Shown: positions 44,301 to 53,212 of the stretch, piece by piece
Layout: each line of letters opens with the position of its first letter
How positions within the stretch are numbered: position 1 is the stretch's first letter
Assembly: GCA_045106765.1 (NCBI GenBank)
Contig: JBGCFD010000166.1
Coordinates: 1 to 64,000 of the forward strand
Length of the DNA: 64,000 nucleotides
Reading direction: 5' to 3'
Origin: CAJQQY01 sp045106765
GTDB lineage: Bacteria; Bacteroidota; Bacteroidia; Chitinophagales; Saprospiraceae
The notes under the pieces: model-generated
Told to the model about the DNA's origin: nothing
Databases searched by the model: none
The model's input: only the letters and a program-made list of their open reading frames with translations
Made by a program: the position numbers and the translations under genes

Positions 44301-46796
44301 ACCAGTTCATTTACACCTAATGATTTTTTCCCATTAGGAACTACTGTAGTTACATACTATGCTGAAGATAATGCGGGAAATATTGATTCTTGTAAGTTTA
44401 ATGTTATAGTTAATGATACTGAGAATCCAGTATTTTCTAACTGTCCAACTGACATGACCATTCCTTCGGGAATTAGTTGTGATACTATTGTTACATGGAC
44501 AGAGCCAACGGTTACAGATAATTGTGATAACAATGTTAATATTGTGGTTTTCCCTGCACTAGGTACTGCCTTCATGGCTGGAACAACTACGGTAACTTAT
44601 ACTGCAACTGATGCAAGTGGAAATATATCTACTTGTTCATTTGATGTAACAGTTGTTGACTCCGATGGACCAGTATTTGCCAATTGCCCAATGGATATGA
44701 CAGTTCCTTCTGGAGTTACTTGCGATACTATTGTTACTTGGGTAGAACCAACAATTACTGATAACTGCGATAATAATGTTACCCTTGATGTTTCTCCTCC
44801 TTTGGGTACGGCCTTCATGAGTGGAACAACTACAGTAACTTATACTGCAACTGATGCAAGTGGAAATGTATCTTCTTGTTCATTTGATGTAACGGTTGCC
44901 GATACAGAAGCTCCAGTTTTGACAAGTTGTCCTATTGATACAACAATAATAATTTCTGGGAATAATTGTAGTGCTGTAGTAATGTGGGATATGCCAACTG
45001 CAACAGATAATTGTGATGTAAATCCAACCATCATTTGTAATATTCCTTCAGGAAATACTTTCTCTGTAGGAACTACACCTATTATTTGTACAGCAATGGA
45101 TGCGAGCGGAAATGAATCAACTTGTACTTTCAATGTTATCGTTGAAGATACTTTAGCACCAAGTGTATTTTGTCCAATTGATGTAACTATTTCTACTAAT
45201 GGAGATATTATTGATTTTAATTCATTTGATTTTATTGATGAAATATCTACTACTCCATTAGGTTGTGACTCTGTCATTGTCTTTTTTAACAATCCAACTG
45301 GTAATGATAATTGTGGTATTCCAACTATAACTTCAACTGAAATTGAAAGTGGAGATACTTTGGAAATTGGACAACATGTAATTCAATTCATCGCAACGGA
45401 TGGTTCCGGAAATACTAATACAGTTCTCTGCGAAACCACTATTACAGTCACTTCATTTGTTGGATTAAATGTTACTGCATCTCCTGATACAATATGTACA
45501 GGAGAAAGTACGATACTTTCAGCAAATCCATTTACTCCAGTTCCTGGAGCAATCATTAGTTGGTCTGGTCCAAATCCACTTAGAATAATTCCTCCTGTTT
45601 CTAATCCACTTCTTGATAATATTACTTTGGAAGATGCAGGAACATACATTGCAACTATAACTGATCCAGCAACCAATTGTACTTCGATTGATAGTGTTTT
45701 ACTTGTCGTTTCTCAAGGTCCAGAGTTAGCCTTTATTGCTAATACAACTAACTGTATTAATCCTGATGGAACTGATGTTATTCCTTTGTCTGTTCAAGTA
45801 ACTAATGGTGTAACTGTGGATAGTTTTATTTGGACAAATCCTGCAGGAACAGTTTTTAGTAACGATCAAAATACAAGTATTCTTGGTGCAACAGAAGGTG
45901 CTGCCGGACTTTATTGCGTAGAAGTATTTGAGGCCGATGGTTGTTCCAATACGATTTGTGAAACTATTCAGATTACTAATATTCCAGATGCACCTATTCT
46001 TGTATCTACTTGTAGCGATTATGTCTGTGTAGGAGAGTCATGTACTTTAACTGGTGTTTCCATTCAAGTAGATTCTATGGTTTGGACAGCAACTGGAAAT
46101 GATCCTGGCTTACCCATAGATGTAAATCAAAGTGAAATTACCATTACTCCTACAATGAATGGAATCAATGTTTATACCTATACCATTTTTGATAATGGAT
46201 GTGAAAGTTCATCAAGTTTACCAGTCATCGTGAGTTCTCCAGCAAGTGTTTCTCCTGATACTGAGATTATTGAATTAAATACCACTAAAACTGACTTCTC
46301 TGTAATTGATAATGATATCATTCCTGGTTCATTGCCTGGGATTTTCACTATCAATGTTACCTCTGATGTCAGCAATGGAATGCTAATTAATCATGGAGAT
46401 GGAACTTTTGATTATACACCAGACAATGGATTTATAGGAGATGACCAATTTATTTATGAAATATGTTTGGACTGTGATGGAGTAGAAGTTTGTCGGTGGG
46501 CAATTGTTACCCTTTCCATCGAAACTGATGAATGCCTCATTCCTACCGTAATTAGTCCAAATGGCGATGGTATGAATGACACTTGGGAAATCTCTTGTGT
46601 TAAAAATAGCCCTGATAATGAAGTAGTAATATTAAACCGATGGGGAGATGAAGTTTATCGAGCTGCACCTTACAACAATGATTGGGAAGGCACGTACAAT
46701 AATGAAGATCTACCTGATGGAACTTACTTTTATATTTTTAAAACAACTGCAAATGATCCTGACCCATTTAGAGGAACAGTTAACATTTTCAGATAA
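41397..46796 (+). CDS. Giant HYR/cohesin-like adhesin with type B (gliding) T9SS domain
   Basis: The 1799-aa product alternates three cohesin-like modules with HYR domains in the first third (N-I/V-x-G-x-Q-F-T-I-E/S-W cores). A run of HYR domains follows, each with T-x-T-D-x-x-G-N and C-x-F-x-V-x-V. Two of them (about 1010-1090 and 1091-1171) are nearly identical. Ig-like modules and a cadherin-like module (about 1620-1710) come next. The C-terminus (about 1712-1799; I-S-P-N-G-D-G-M-N-D, N-R-W-G-D-E-V) is a gliding-associated type B sorting domain. A second ATG at 41439 gives a more typical signal peptide. It lies 50 bp before the porP/sprF-like gene, which should help its export. Confidence 0.93.
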   Translation: MFSKKIISSVIFQHMKKFQYFLLLVLFALPIKSFAQPNFIVESNTSSCDDPPFMVNLNVDNFTNVTSFQFAIEWNADLIELTNPNTINTNALSSGFQIGIDRVNNIGLDTIIFSWFSGAGASGTTIPNSAIVNFIFQPTGQTSNPIPSDISFISIPPTFNTEVVYVSNGTFIVEPGNYTNGEITIFDNVNPTITCPTGPLTFDTGGATTTQITGAAPTANDNCDIDFISYDLSGATTGSGNGDVSNNVNFEIGTTTVTYTVTDFGGNTETCFFDVVVTNNSTPTMMTISMDDNLPINCESNTVSFNIYAELFNNIRGAQFTISWPASELQYIDTSNYAINVGNTAFGTTNVSNGQLVYSWNHSDEISLPDGILFTLEFNVNSPAGSTIPIIFVPGSDEFTNNASTVFPFLPIDPSEYSMVDGSINVFDNVNPTVTCPADVTVNSTNGTDAIVNGIAPVTSDNCGVMDTTYTLTDVATSNNIGNGTGDASGTTFPIGTTTVEYTVTDFDGNQATCNFDVTVQVPGVITVSVDSIQVDCETGTVMIGLPVENFIDVIGIQFTIEWDPTKLEFDSIVVDNFNPDGTPGLGQVANGSFNFSWFDISNPTSFADGDDILVLEFIILDQTIGNDYDFTFANAPVPFEISTATATPDPNAISEPGNIEIVDNTDPVITCPADVTINSNGATSVVVNNIEATATDNCGTPSISYVILGTPPTVGSGDASGNSFLVGTTMVTYTATDEGGNTASCSFNVTVISDQLMIECPMNVNQSTDANVCSATLDLPVTILSDPNNINTISWEITGTSGPVSGTGNISNFAFSLGTSTVVYTVTDNFGGSETCSFDVTITDQEGPTISGIPADTTVECDNIPSAANLTATDQCDGITNVNLINESTVAGPIPGSSIITRTWGTVDAAGNISTANQTITVIDTTAPTITCPADITTSSTTTPVCGANVSWAIPTASDNCDANPQVTSSFTPNDFFPLGTTVVTYYAEDNAGNIDSCKFNVIVNDTENPVFSNCPTDMTIPSGISCDTIVTWTEPTVTDNCDNNVNIVVFPALGTAFMAGTTTVTYTATDASGNISTCSFDVTVVDSDGPVFANCPMDMTVPSGVTCDTIVTWVEPTITDNCDNNVTLDVSPPLGTAFMSGTTTVTYTATDASGNVSSCSFDVTVADTEAPVLTSCPIDTTIIISGNNCSAVVMWDMPTATDNCDVNPTIICNIPSGNTFSVGTTPIICTAMDASGNESTCTFNVIVEDTLAPSVFCPIDVTISTNGDIIDFNSFDFIDEISTTPLGCDSVIVFFNNPTGNDNCGIPTITSTEIESGDTLEIGQHVIQFIATDGSGNTNTVLCETTITVTSFVGLNVTASPDTICTGESTILSANPFTPVPGAIISWSGPNPLRIIPPVSNPLLDNITLEDAGTYIATITDPATNCTSIDSVLLVVSQGPELAFIANTTNCINPDGTDVIPLSVQVTNGVTVDSFIWTNPAGTVFSNDQNTSILGATEGAAGLYCVEVFEADGCSNTICETIQITNIPDAPILVSTCSDYVCVGESCTLTGVSIQVDSMVWTATGNDPGLPIDVNQSEITITPTMNGINVYTYTIFDNGCESSSSLPVIVSSPASVSPDTEIIELNTTKTDFSVIDNDIIPGSLPGIFTINVTSDVSNGMLINHGDGTFDYTPDNGFIGDDQFIYEICLDCDGVEVCRWAIVTLSIETDECLIPTVISPNGDGMNDTWEISCVKNSPDNEVVILNRWGDEVYRAAPYNNDWEGTYNNEDLPDGTYFYIFKTTANDPDPFRGTVNIFR
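44427..44912 (+). repeat. Two tandem 243-bp HYR-coding repeats
   Basis: The two adjacent units start at about 44427 and 44670 and are 243 bp (81 codons) each, with high DNA identity in the segment GGAACAACTAC to TGATGCAAGTGG. They encode successive HYR domains with nearly the same sequence. This reflects a recent in-gene duplication. Confidence 0.8.
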
Positions 46797-46846
46797 ATTA
46801 AGTTTTTTTTATAAAAAGTAATTTCCAAAAATTAAAATATTTAAAA

Positions 46847-47782
46847 ATGAGAAATATTATTTTCACACTTGTTTTCATGACTTTCTCGACAGTATTATTG
46901 GCTCAACAAGAAGCTCAGTATACTCACTTCATGTATAACAATCTGTCCATCAATCCTGCAGTTGCTGGATCAAAAGGACATCCTTCCCTATTGGCACTTT
47001 ATCGAAAACAATGGATTGGTTTTGATGGCGCTCCAGATAATAAATTGATTAGTTTCCACACTCCTCTTGGAAAACGAGTTGGGCTTGGATTAACTATTTC
47101 AAATGATAAAATTGGAATTTCAAATTCTTGGTCAGGTTCTATGGCGTATGCCTACCGAATAAAAATCGATGAAGAGACAACAGTCCAAGTAGGAATTCAA
47201 GGTTCTATGAAATATTTCGGACTTGATTTTAGAAATCAATTAATCCGGCAAAGTGGAGACCCATCCATAGTTTATAATAGTACAGATGAAAAATATTTAG
47301 GTAATGTTGGTGCCGGTATTTTCATGAATTTCAAACAAATGTTCTTTGGTGCATCAGTCCCAAATTTTTTCCCCAATACTATTGGTGTAGATAAATCGAC
47401 TACTTTAGCAGCTATAGAAGTTCCTCACTTTTATGTAATGGCAGGAGCTTTGATTCCTTTGTCGAATGATAAAATTGCCTTGCGTCCATCTGCTTTGGCA
47501 AAGGTGGTTAAAAATGCACCTTTCGATTTGGATCTTAATTTAAGTGTCGTTTTTAATAAAAGTTTTATTGTTGGAGCAAGTTATCGGCTTGGAGGAACTG
47601 GAGGTGGAGAATCCATTGACTTTTTGTTGCACTATAAAATCAATAATATTGGACTTGGAATTTCCTATGATTATACTTTGTCAGAATTGACTGATTATAA
47701 TAATGGAAGTATTGAAGCCATTGTGGTTTATGATTTTATCAAGGAGCAAATAAATATTGCTAATCCAAGATTTTTCTTTTAA
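46847..47782 (+). CDS. PorP/SprF family outer-membrane protein
   Basis: A 311-aa outer-membrane beta-barrel protein of the PorP/SprF family. The family start is clear: signal peptide (1-19), then Q-Y-T-H-F-M-Y-N-N-L-S-I-N-P-A-V-A-G-S. The L-Y-R-K-Q-W-I-G-F-D-G-A-P segment follows, and the C-terminus ends in aromatic beta strands with a final Phe. SprF-type proteins help secretion or surface attachment of type B T9SS cargo, and this one follows such a cargo gene by 50 bp. It precedes the OmpA-SPOR gene. Confidence 0.94.
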   Translation: MRNIIFTLVFMTFSTVLLAQQEAQYTHFMYNNLSINPAVAGSKGHPSLLALYRKQWIGFDGAPDNKLISFHTPLGKRVGLGLTISNDKIGISNSWSGSMAYAYRIKIDEETTVQVGIQGSMKYFGLDFRNQLIRQSGDPSIVYNSTDEKYLGNVGAGIFMNFKQMFFGASVPNFFPNTIGVDKSTTLAAIEVPHFYVMAGALIPLSNDKIALRPSALAKVVKNAPFDLDLNLSVVFNKSFIVGASYRLGGTGGGESIDFLLHYKINNIGLGISYDYTLSELTDYNNGSIEAIVVYDFIKEQINIANPRFFF

Positions 47783-47970
47783 AAAATATAATTTCCCAAT
47801 AATTCTTTTTTCGTAAAAATCGTTTTAAATAATAAGTTTTGCTTGAAAAATTCAAAGAATTACGAATCATCTAAACTTGGCAAACAAGTAAATCAGGTTA
47901 ATTCAAAATTCTTCATTTAAAACATCAATTAAGATTTATATACTAAAAAAGTATCCGTAAAAATTTTCTC

Positions 47971-50214
47971 ATGAAGCATACAATTCTACAATTATCATTT
48001 TTGCTTTTTTGTTTTTCTACTTTTGGTCAAGAGTTACCTACTCCAACTAATGATATTTTCCTGACCAATGAAGTAAGTATTAATTCTGACCATCTGGAAT
48101 TTAGTCCTACCTTTTTAGAGGATGGTATTTTATTTATATCTACCAATCCTGTCAATAAAAGATTTAAAGTAAAAGATACTCGAATTGACAAAAACATCAT
48201 GTCTATTTTTCGTTCAACTAGAGATGAAGAAGGTAAACTTCAAGCACCTGTTCCGTTTGCAATTGAATTGTTATCAACCGTTCACGAAGGGCCATTAACT
48301 TTTGATCGTACTGCCGAAAATATGTTTTTCACTAGAAATAACTTAAAAGGTAAAAAACAAATCAAAGGAAAAGATGGTATCGTCAAACTCCAAATCTATA
48401 CTGCACAACGCATGGACAATGTTTGGAAGAATGTCGAAAAATTATCTTTCAATGATAAGAATAGTAATGCTGCTCACCCTAGTATTTCAGTTGAAAATAA
48501 TGAACTTTATTTTTCCTCTGATCGTCCAGGTGGAGAAGGTGGAATGGACTTATATGTAAGTATCAAATCGGGAGACACTTGGGGCGAACCAATTAATTTA
48601 GGCCCAAAAGTAAATACAGAAGGAGACGATGTTTTTCCTTTTATTCATGCAGATGGGACATTATATTTTTCATCCAAAGGAGCAGGCAAAGAAGCGGATC
48701 TTGACCTTTTTACAGTAAAAAAAGAAAATGGCGTGTGGGGAATTCCAGAGAATATGGGTGCTCCATTTAATTCGGGAAAAGACGATTTTGGAATCATCAT
48801 CGATCGTGATAAACGAAATGGATATTTTTCATCTAACAGAGGTGGTGGAATTGGAGGAGATGATATTTATAGTTTTTATGCTTTAAATGGTTTAGAAAAA
48901 AATGTGGAAGAAGTGCCTGATTTTGAAAAAATTATAACTATCAATGTCAAAAATGAAGCGACTGGTGAAATCATTGAAGAAGCCATTGTCACTTATATGA
49001 AATTAGATGAGTTGACCTTAGGAAGAGCAATTACTGGAATTTCAAATTCTACTAGTGAAGAAAAAGATCCAAACGATTTAGTCTTAAAATTACCTATTGA
49101 TGAAAATGCAAGAACTGGTTTGACTGATTTTAATGGTCAAATTCCACTTAGGCTTAATCGAGGAAGTTATGTTGTTAAAGTTGAAAAAACAGGAATGCAA
49201 TCAAAACAAATTGCCCTCAATTCACAAAGCGACATCCTTGAATATACTATCGTTCTTTCCAAGTATGATCCTACTCTAGCTAATAATGGAAATGGTAGTA
49301 ATAACGGTAGTGGAAATGGAAATGGGAATGGGAATGACGGAAATGGAAATAACAGTAATGGAAATGGTAGTAATAACGGTAGTGGAAATGGAAATAATAA
49401 TGGTAGTGGAAATGGAAATAATGGAAATGAATCATTTGGAGACGGTGGAGTCGTAACAACCATTCAAGAAGGAACAGTTATCGAGCTACCAAATATCTAT
49501 TATAATTTCAATGATGCTGCTATTCGACCTGACGCACAAACTGATTTAAATTCTTTGGCTGATTTTTTAATTAAATATCCAGCAACTGAAATAGAATTAA
49601 TTTCACACACCGACTCTCGTGGAAATGATCGTTATAATAATCGACTTTCTCAAAGACGTGCTGAGAATGCAGTTGCCTTTCTAATTAAAAAAGGTGTTGA
49701 TCGAAATAGATTAGTGCCAATCGGATATGGTGAATCTCAACTTAGAAATGCCTGTAATGATTTTAATACTTGTAGTGAAGCTGATCACCAATTCAATCGA
49801 AGAACTGAGGTGAAAATCACTAAAATGGAAGCTCCGATTACGGTGAAATTTATCAATAATCTTCCCTCTTATATTTCTGAAGCACCTACTTCTACCAAAT
49901 ATGCAGGAAGAAATAAAACCAATATTTCTCCTAGTAATCCTTCTACAACTGAAATTGACTTGAATGAAGGAAATGATGAATATGATCCTGAAGGAGATTA
50001 CAAAGTCATTGCTGGAGTTTTTGCTAATATGAATAATGCGGAAAAAAGATTGGTTGAAGTGAGAGCCTTAGGTTTTAATAATGCGGATATTTTAAAACTT
50101 GGAGGAAGTGATTTATTCCATGTTGTCGTGAGTAGATATAAATCAAGCAAATCGGCCACAAATGCCGTTAGAAAATTAAAATCACAAAAGGTGAGAGCAT
50201 TTGTAAAAAGTTAA
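47971..50214 (+). CDS. OmpA-family protein with propeller, regulatory-like and SPOR domains
   Basis: After a signal peptide (1-19) come PD40-like propeller repeats (about 30-300; Y-F-S-S-D-R-P-G-G, Y-F-S-S-K-G-A-G, Y-F-S-S-N-R-G-G) and a carboxypeptidase-regulatory-like beta domain (about 315-410). A Gly/Asn/Ser linker of about 50 residues (about 430-485) separates these from an OmpA peptidoglycan-binding domain (about 500-615; D-S-R-G, N-R-x-L-S-Q-R-R-A). A SPOR domain ends the protein (about 670-747; Y-K-V-I-A-G-V-F-A, V-V-V-S-R-Y). This resembles PorE-type T9SS components, which link the complex to the wall, but the SPOR end is extra. It is the last gene of the block. Confidence 0.9.
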   Translation: MKHTILQLSFLLFCFSTFGQELPTPTNDIFLTNEVSINSDHLEFSPTFLEDGILFISTNPVNKRFKVKDTRIDKNIMSIFRSTRDEEGKLQAPVPFAIELLSTVHEGPLTFDRTAENMFFTRNNLKGKKQIKGKDGIVKLQIYTAQRMDNVWKNVEKLSFNDKNSNAAHPSISVENNELYFSSDRPGGEGGMDLYVSIKSGDTWGEPINLGPKVNTEGDDVFPFIHADGTLYFSSKGAGKEADLDLFTVKKENGVWGIPENMGAPFNSGKDDFGIIIDRDKRNGYFSSNRGGGIGGDDIYSFYALNGLEKNVEEVPDFEKIITINVKNEATGEIIEEAIVTYMKLDELTLGRAITGISNSTSEEKDPNDLVLKLPIDENARTGLTDFNGQIPLRLNRGSYVVKVEKTGMQSKQIALNSQSDILEYTIVLSKYDPTLANNGNGSNNGSGNGNGNGNDGNGNNSNGNGSNNGSGNGNNNGSGNGNNGNESFGDGGVVTTIQEGTVIELPNIYYNFNDAAIRPDAQTDLNSLADFLIKYPATEIELISHTDSRGNDRYNNRLSQRRAENAVAFLIKKGVDRNRLVPIGYGESQLRNACNDFNTCSEADHQFNRRTEVKITKMEAPITVKFINNLPSYISEAPTSTKYAGRNKTNISPSNPSTTEIDLNEGNDEYDPEGDYKVIAGVFANMNNAEKRLVEVRALGFNNADILKLGGSDLFHVVVSRYKSSKSATNAVRKLKSQKVRAFVKS
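49283..49434 (+). repeat. GGAAATGG-type in-gene repeats (Gly/Asn linker)
   Basis: The linker of the OmpA-SPOR protein is coded by imperfect repeats of GGAAATGG, GGTAGTGG and AATAACGG. A unit of about 39 bp at 49283-49321 recurs at 49356-49394. Such DNA can change length by slippage in frame. Confidence 0.8.
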
Positions 50215-50242
50215 ATTCAGAATACTTATATAATAATCATCA

Positions 50243-50290
50243 AAAAAAACATCCCGATTTTTCATTTCGAAAAATACGGGATGTTTTTTT
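50243..50290 (+). terminator. Rho-independent terminator of T9SS block
   Basis: A 14-bp stem (AAAAAAACATCCCG with CGGGATGTTTTTTT), continued by an ATTTTTC/GAAAAAT pair, ends in a T-run. It lies 29 bp after the OmpA-SPOR stop. Confidence 0.9.
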
Positions 50291-50359
50291 ATAAGAAACT
50301 GTGTCTTTGATTTTTTCTAAAAGCGTCAAAGCATTAAGTTATTTTATTTACTCTTACTC

Positions 50360-51001
50360 TTACTCTTTCCTTAACAATACATTTACAAATTCTCCTTCCA
50401 TCACTTTTGTTGATTTATCCTCATCCATTTTAAAATTAAAACTGCCTGAAATCCTTCCATTCTCACAACGATTAATTTTAATCCAACCATCTCGACTAAT
50501 AAAAGATGATCCATCAGTTTTTTCAAAAATCAAACTACTATAATTCGCAAAAATTGTACTTCCTATATCGTTAGAAAAATTTTGATCGCTATTCTCATGC
50601 TCATTTCCAAAGTAAACATTAGAGGTCAAACAAGAATCCATTTCCTCATTTTCTAAGTCAACTAAACTCAAAGCAAACAAATTTCCATCTCCATCTTCTA
50701 AACTCATATTTAGCATTTTTGCAAAAACTCCTTCTGCCTGCTCCATCTTGAACAAACTTGCTTCCTTTGAGAAAAACCCTTTTGCAATTGCATTATTAAT
50801 TTTACAATTAATGGCTGTTGACTCAAGGGCAATAGTTTTAGAAAATGGTAAAATAGAAGAACTAGTGGACAGTTCCAGATTTGAAAAACTAGGTAATGAA
50901 AGCATAACAACTAAGGTTAATGACAATAAGAACCAGAGAAAAAATCGTCTAGTGCTTTTAAAATTAAAAGGAAATACAAACGCAGATAATTGTTGTTTCA
51001 T
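50360..51001 (-). CDS. Hypothetical secreted or membrane-anchored protein
   Basis: The 213-aa product has one hydrophobic segment (about residues 19-42), a probable signal or anchor with no lipobox. The mature part is acidic and beta-rich, with two late Cys (about 122 and 181). The C-terminal half (A-N-Y-S-S-L-I-F, G-R-I-S-G-S-F-N-F) resembles the many small calycin-like or DUF6252-like Bacteroidota proteins, a weak by-eye impression. It is transcribed against the T9SS block. An 18-base dispersed word lies in its last codons. Confidence 0.65.
   Translation of the reverse strand: MKQQLSAFVFPFNFKSTRRFFLWFLLSLTLVVMLSLPSFSNLELSTSSSILPFSKTIALESTAINCKINNAIAKGFFSKEASLFKMEQAEGVFAKMLNMSLEDGDGNLFALSLVDLENEEMDSCLTSNVYFGNEHENSDQNFSNDIGSTIFANYSSLIFEKTDGSSFISRDGWIKINRCENGRISGSFNFKMDEDKSTKVMEGEFVNVLLRKE
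50373..50390 (+). repeat. Oriented 18-base word, copy 2
   Basis: TAACAATACATTTACAAA lies on the plus strand from 50372, inside the end of the minus-strand gene at 50360, where it is read antisense as V-N-V-L-L. Confidence 0.8.
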
Positions 51002-51119
51002 GATGTGATAAATTCTTTTGGGAAAGGTATAACACTTAATAAAAACAAATCACATGCCATTAAAATTGCATCTTAATTGTCATCATCTGAACAAAGCTGA
51101 AAACTATAGAATATTAGCT

Positions 51120-51180
51120 CGAACAAACTCAAAAAAAGCCCTAATTTTCAAAATAAAAATTAGGGCTAATTGTTTGTTCG
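51120..51180 (-). terminator. Nested hairpin terminator of PKD protein gene
   Basis: An inner 12-bp stem (AGCCCTAATTTT with AAAATTAGGGCT) lies within an outer 9-bp stem (CGAACAAAC with GTTTGTTCG). It starts 15 bp after the stop of the minus-strand gene at 51196. Confidence 0.85.
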
Positions 51181-51195
51181 AATTGATACAACTAT

Positions 51196-53013
51196 TTATT
51201 TTTGCAAAACAATTTTTTGATAAATTCGCTCATCACCAAAATCAATTTCTAATAAATAAACTCCTGCATTCCAATCTGAGAAAGAGTAGGTTTGATTAAA
51301 TTCTCCCCCAAATTCAGATTTCGAATCTAATTCAATTCTCCTTCCTAACAAATCAATTACATTAATTTTAAAATCAGAATTTTCATTTAAAGAAAACTGA
51401 ATATGTAAATTATCTCTAAAAGGATTTGGATATATTTTCAAACTTCCTTGACTTAAATCTTCAATTCCTAAAACACCACAATTATACGCTGGATTGAAAA
51501 TTTCATCACTTGAGAATGTATTCGTACAGCCAGTTGCATTGTCTGTTACCTCCAAAGTATAATTTCCAGATTGGATCATACAATAAGTCAATTCTGTTTC
51601 ACCTGGTAAAAGAGTGTTTTCATAATACCATTGCAAAGAGTAATCTGCCGGCAAATTCCCAACTACTACAACTGCTAAAATATTATCGTCACCATTAAAA
51701 ATTGGTTCTGCTGGTAGTGCATTTAAAATGATTTCTACTACTTCTGATTCTGCCGAACATCCAAAACTATTCGTGTATACAACAGAATAAAATCCAGTCT
51801 CTAAAGCTTGATAAAATGACTCCGTTGCTCCATTAATTGGTAAGCCATTTAACATCCATTGATTATTTGTTGAATAGGAAGAATTAAAAATTACATTCTC
51901 TCCCTCGCACCACGACAATGGCATTTCATAACTTAATTGAGGTTGATCTGGAACTGGATAAACATAAACTGAATCAGTTGTTCGAATGGTATCCACAGGA
52001 TGAAGGATTGTCAATTCAACAGAAGAACTTCCATTGATCAAAATTCCATTTGAAAATTTATTAAAGGAATAAAAATCACATTCGTCATCAAGTCCACCGA
52101 GTCCTCCATCTTCATCTTTGACCACTAATGTATAATTTCCATCAATCAATGGCATATTAAAATTAAACTCAACTGGCGGATCTGTATTATCAATGGAAGC
52201 AGTTACCGTCGAATTTCCATTTGGATCAATAATATCTAAATATATATCAGGTGCACCTCCAAAAATATCCGCACAGTCAGATTCAATCACCCTAATTTTT
52301 GTCAAGGTATGACCAGACGTATCTATAACTGCCTGATAATCAACAGCGTATGTTCCTGGAGTAGAGTAAGTTTGATCTGATGGATTCTCATTACTACTTG
52401 TATTTCCATTTCCAAAATCCCACTCATAAGAAATTCCGCTATTCCCATTTGATGGAACATTATTATCAAATGAAACGGTTACCTCTCCACATCCAGCACT
52501 ATTTGTCATCGTAAAACCATCGTTGACAGTAGTACTTGGAAGAATTTCAATCGTTCGTTGAAAAGTAGATTCTTGCGTGATAAATAACACTTTTACCTCC
52601 AAGACAATATCCAAAACATATATTCCAGGAGCCAAAGGAGTTCCACATATTTTTACACAACCATCAGTTTCATCCGCTGGAAAATAAACATCTTCGTTCG
52701 TTTCCCATTCCAGTCCAGGAGGCAAATTTGAAATATATAAAATTCTAATTTCGTCCAAAGTAATTCCTCCTTGAATCGTAGAATCATTAGCAGCAACTGG
52801 AGTAGTTGTTTTAGGTAATCTAAAACTTACATCTTCCGTATAGGCAGAATTAACTGAACCTGTTGGAACAGTATCTAAATAAATAGTATCCGCAACTAAA
52901 TTCCCAGGTAAAGAAATTTGACAACCCGGACATTGACTTTGTGAAATTATTGGAAAAGCAAAAATGAAAATAAGTGATAGGAAAAAATAGGATGGTATAA
53001 TTTTATGCAACAT
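51196..53013 (-). CDS. Secreted PKD-domain protein with type A T9SS signal
   Basis: The 605-aa product starts with a signal peptide (about 1-27). A PKD domain is visible at about 175-240 (V-T-V-S-F-D-N-N, Y-E-W-D-F-G-N-G-N-T-S-S, Y-S-T-P-G-T-Y), followed by Ig-like beta modules. The final 80 residues are a type A T9SS sorting domain (I-Y-P-N-P-F-R-D-N to Y-Q-K-I-V-L-Q-K). The protein should be exported across the outer membrane. Its neighbour at 53213 is a smaller protein of the same N-terminal style, separated by a family B palindrome. Confidence 0.9.
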   Translation of the reverse strand: MLHKIIPSYFFLSLIFIFAFPIISQSQCPGCQISLPGNLVADTIYLDTVPTGSVNSAYTEDVSFRLPKTTTPVAANDSTIQGGITLDEIRILYISNLPPGLEWETNEDVYFPADETDGCVKICGTPLAPGIYVLDIVLEVKVLFITQESTFQRTIEILPSTTVNDGFTMTNSAGCGEVTVSFDNNVPSNGNSGISYEWDFGNGNTSSNENPSDQTYSTPGTYAVDYQAVIDTSGHTLTKIRVIESDCADIFGGAPDIYLDIIDPNGNSTVTASIDNTDPPVEFNFNMPLIDGNYTLVVKDEDGGLGGLDDECDFYSFNKFSNGILINGSSSVELTILHPVDTIRTTDSVYVYPVPDQPQLSYEMPLSWCEGENVIFNSSYSTNNQWMLNGLPINGATESFYQALETGFYSVVYTNSFGCSAESEVVEIILNALPAEPIFNGDDNILAVVVVGNLPADYSLQWYYENTLLPGETELTYCMIQSGNYTLEVTDNATGCTNTFSSDEIFNPAYNCGVLGIEDLSQGSLKIYPNPFRDNLHIQFSLNENSDFKINVIDLLGRRIELDSKSEFGGEFNQTYSFSDWNAGVYLLEIDFGDERIYQKIVLQK

Positions 53014-53105
53014 ATAAAACGGTTTTTATTTATTAAAAAAATAAAAATTAGGGGAGATAAGTTGCTAGGTTTTTTCTAAAAGGAGTCAGAAAAAGAAAAA
53101 GAAAA

Positions 53106-53200
53106 ATCGAACAAGGATTTGAGAAATTTGACGGTACCTCTCCAGTATACTTAAACAGGCATCGTCAAACTTCGAAATTCGAAATTCCTTGTTCGATATT
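53106..53200. repeat. Dispersed palindrome, family B, copy 2
   Basis: The left arm ATCGAACAAGGATTTGAGAA (53106 on, to about 53136) pairs imperfectly with the right arm, which ends CCTTGTTCGATATT near 53200. It lies between two minus-strand T9SS cargo genes. The 14073-14195 copy has the same word order. Confidence 0.8.
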
Positions 53201-53212
53201 CATTATTCCCAA

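Noticed and set aside
35036..46796. Cohesin/dockerin modules as a cellulosome
   Set aside because: No enzymes with dockerins, no scaffoldin-type CBM and only one degenerate dockerin-like segment; surface adhesion is more likely.
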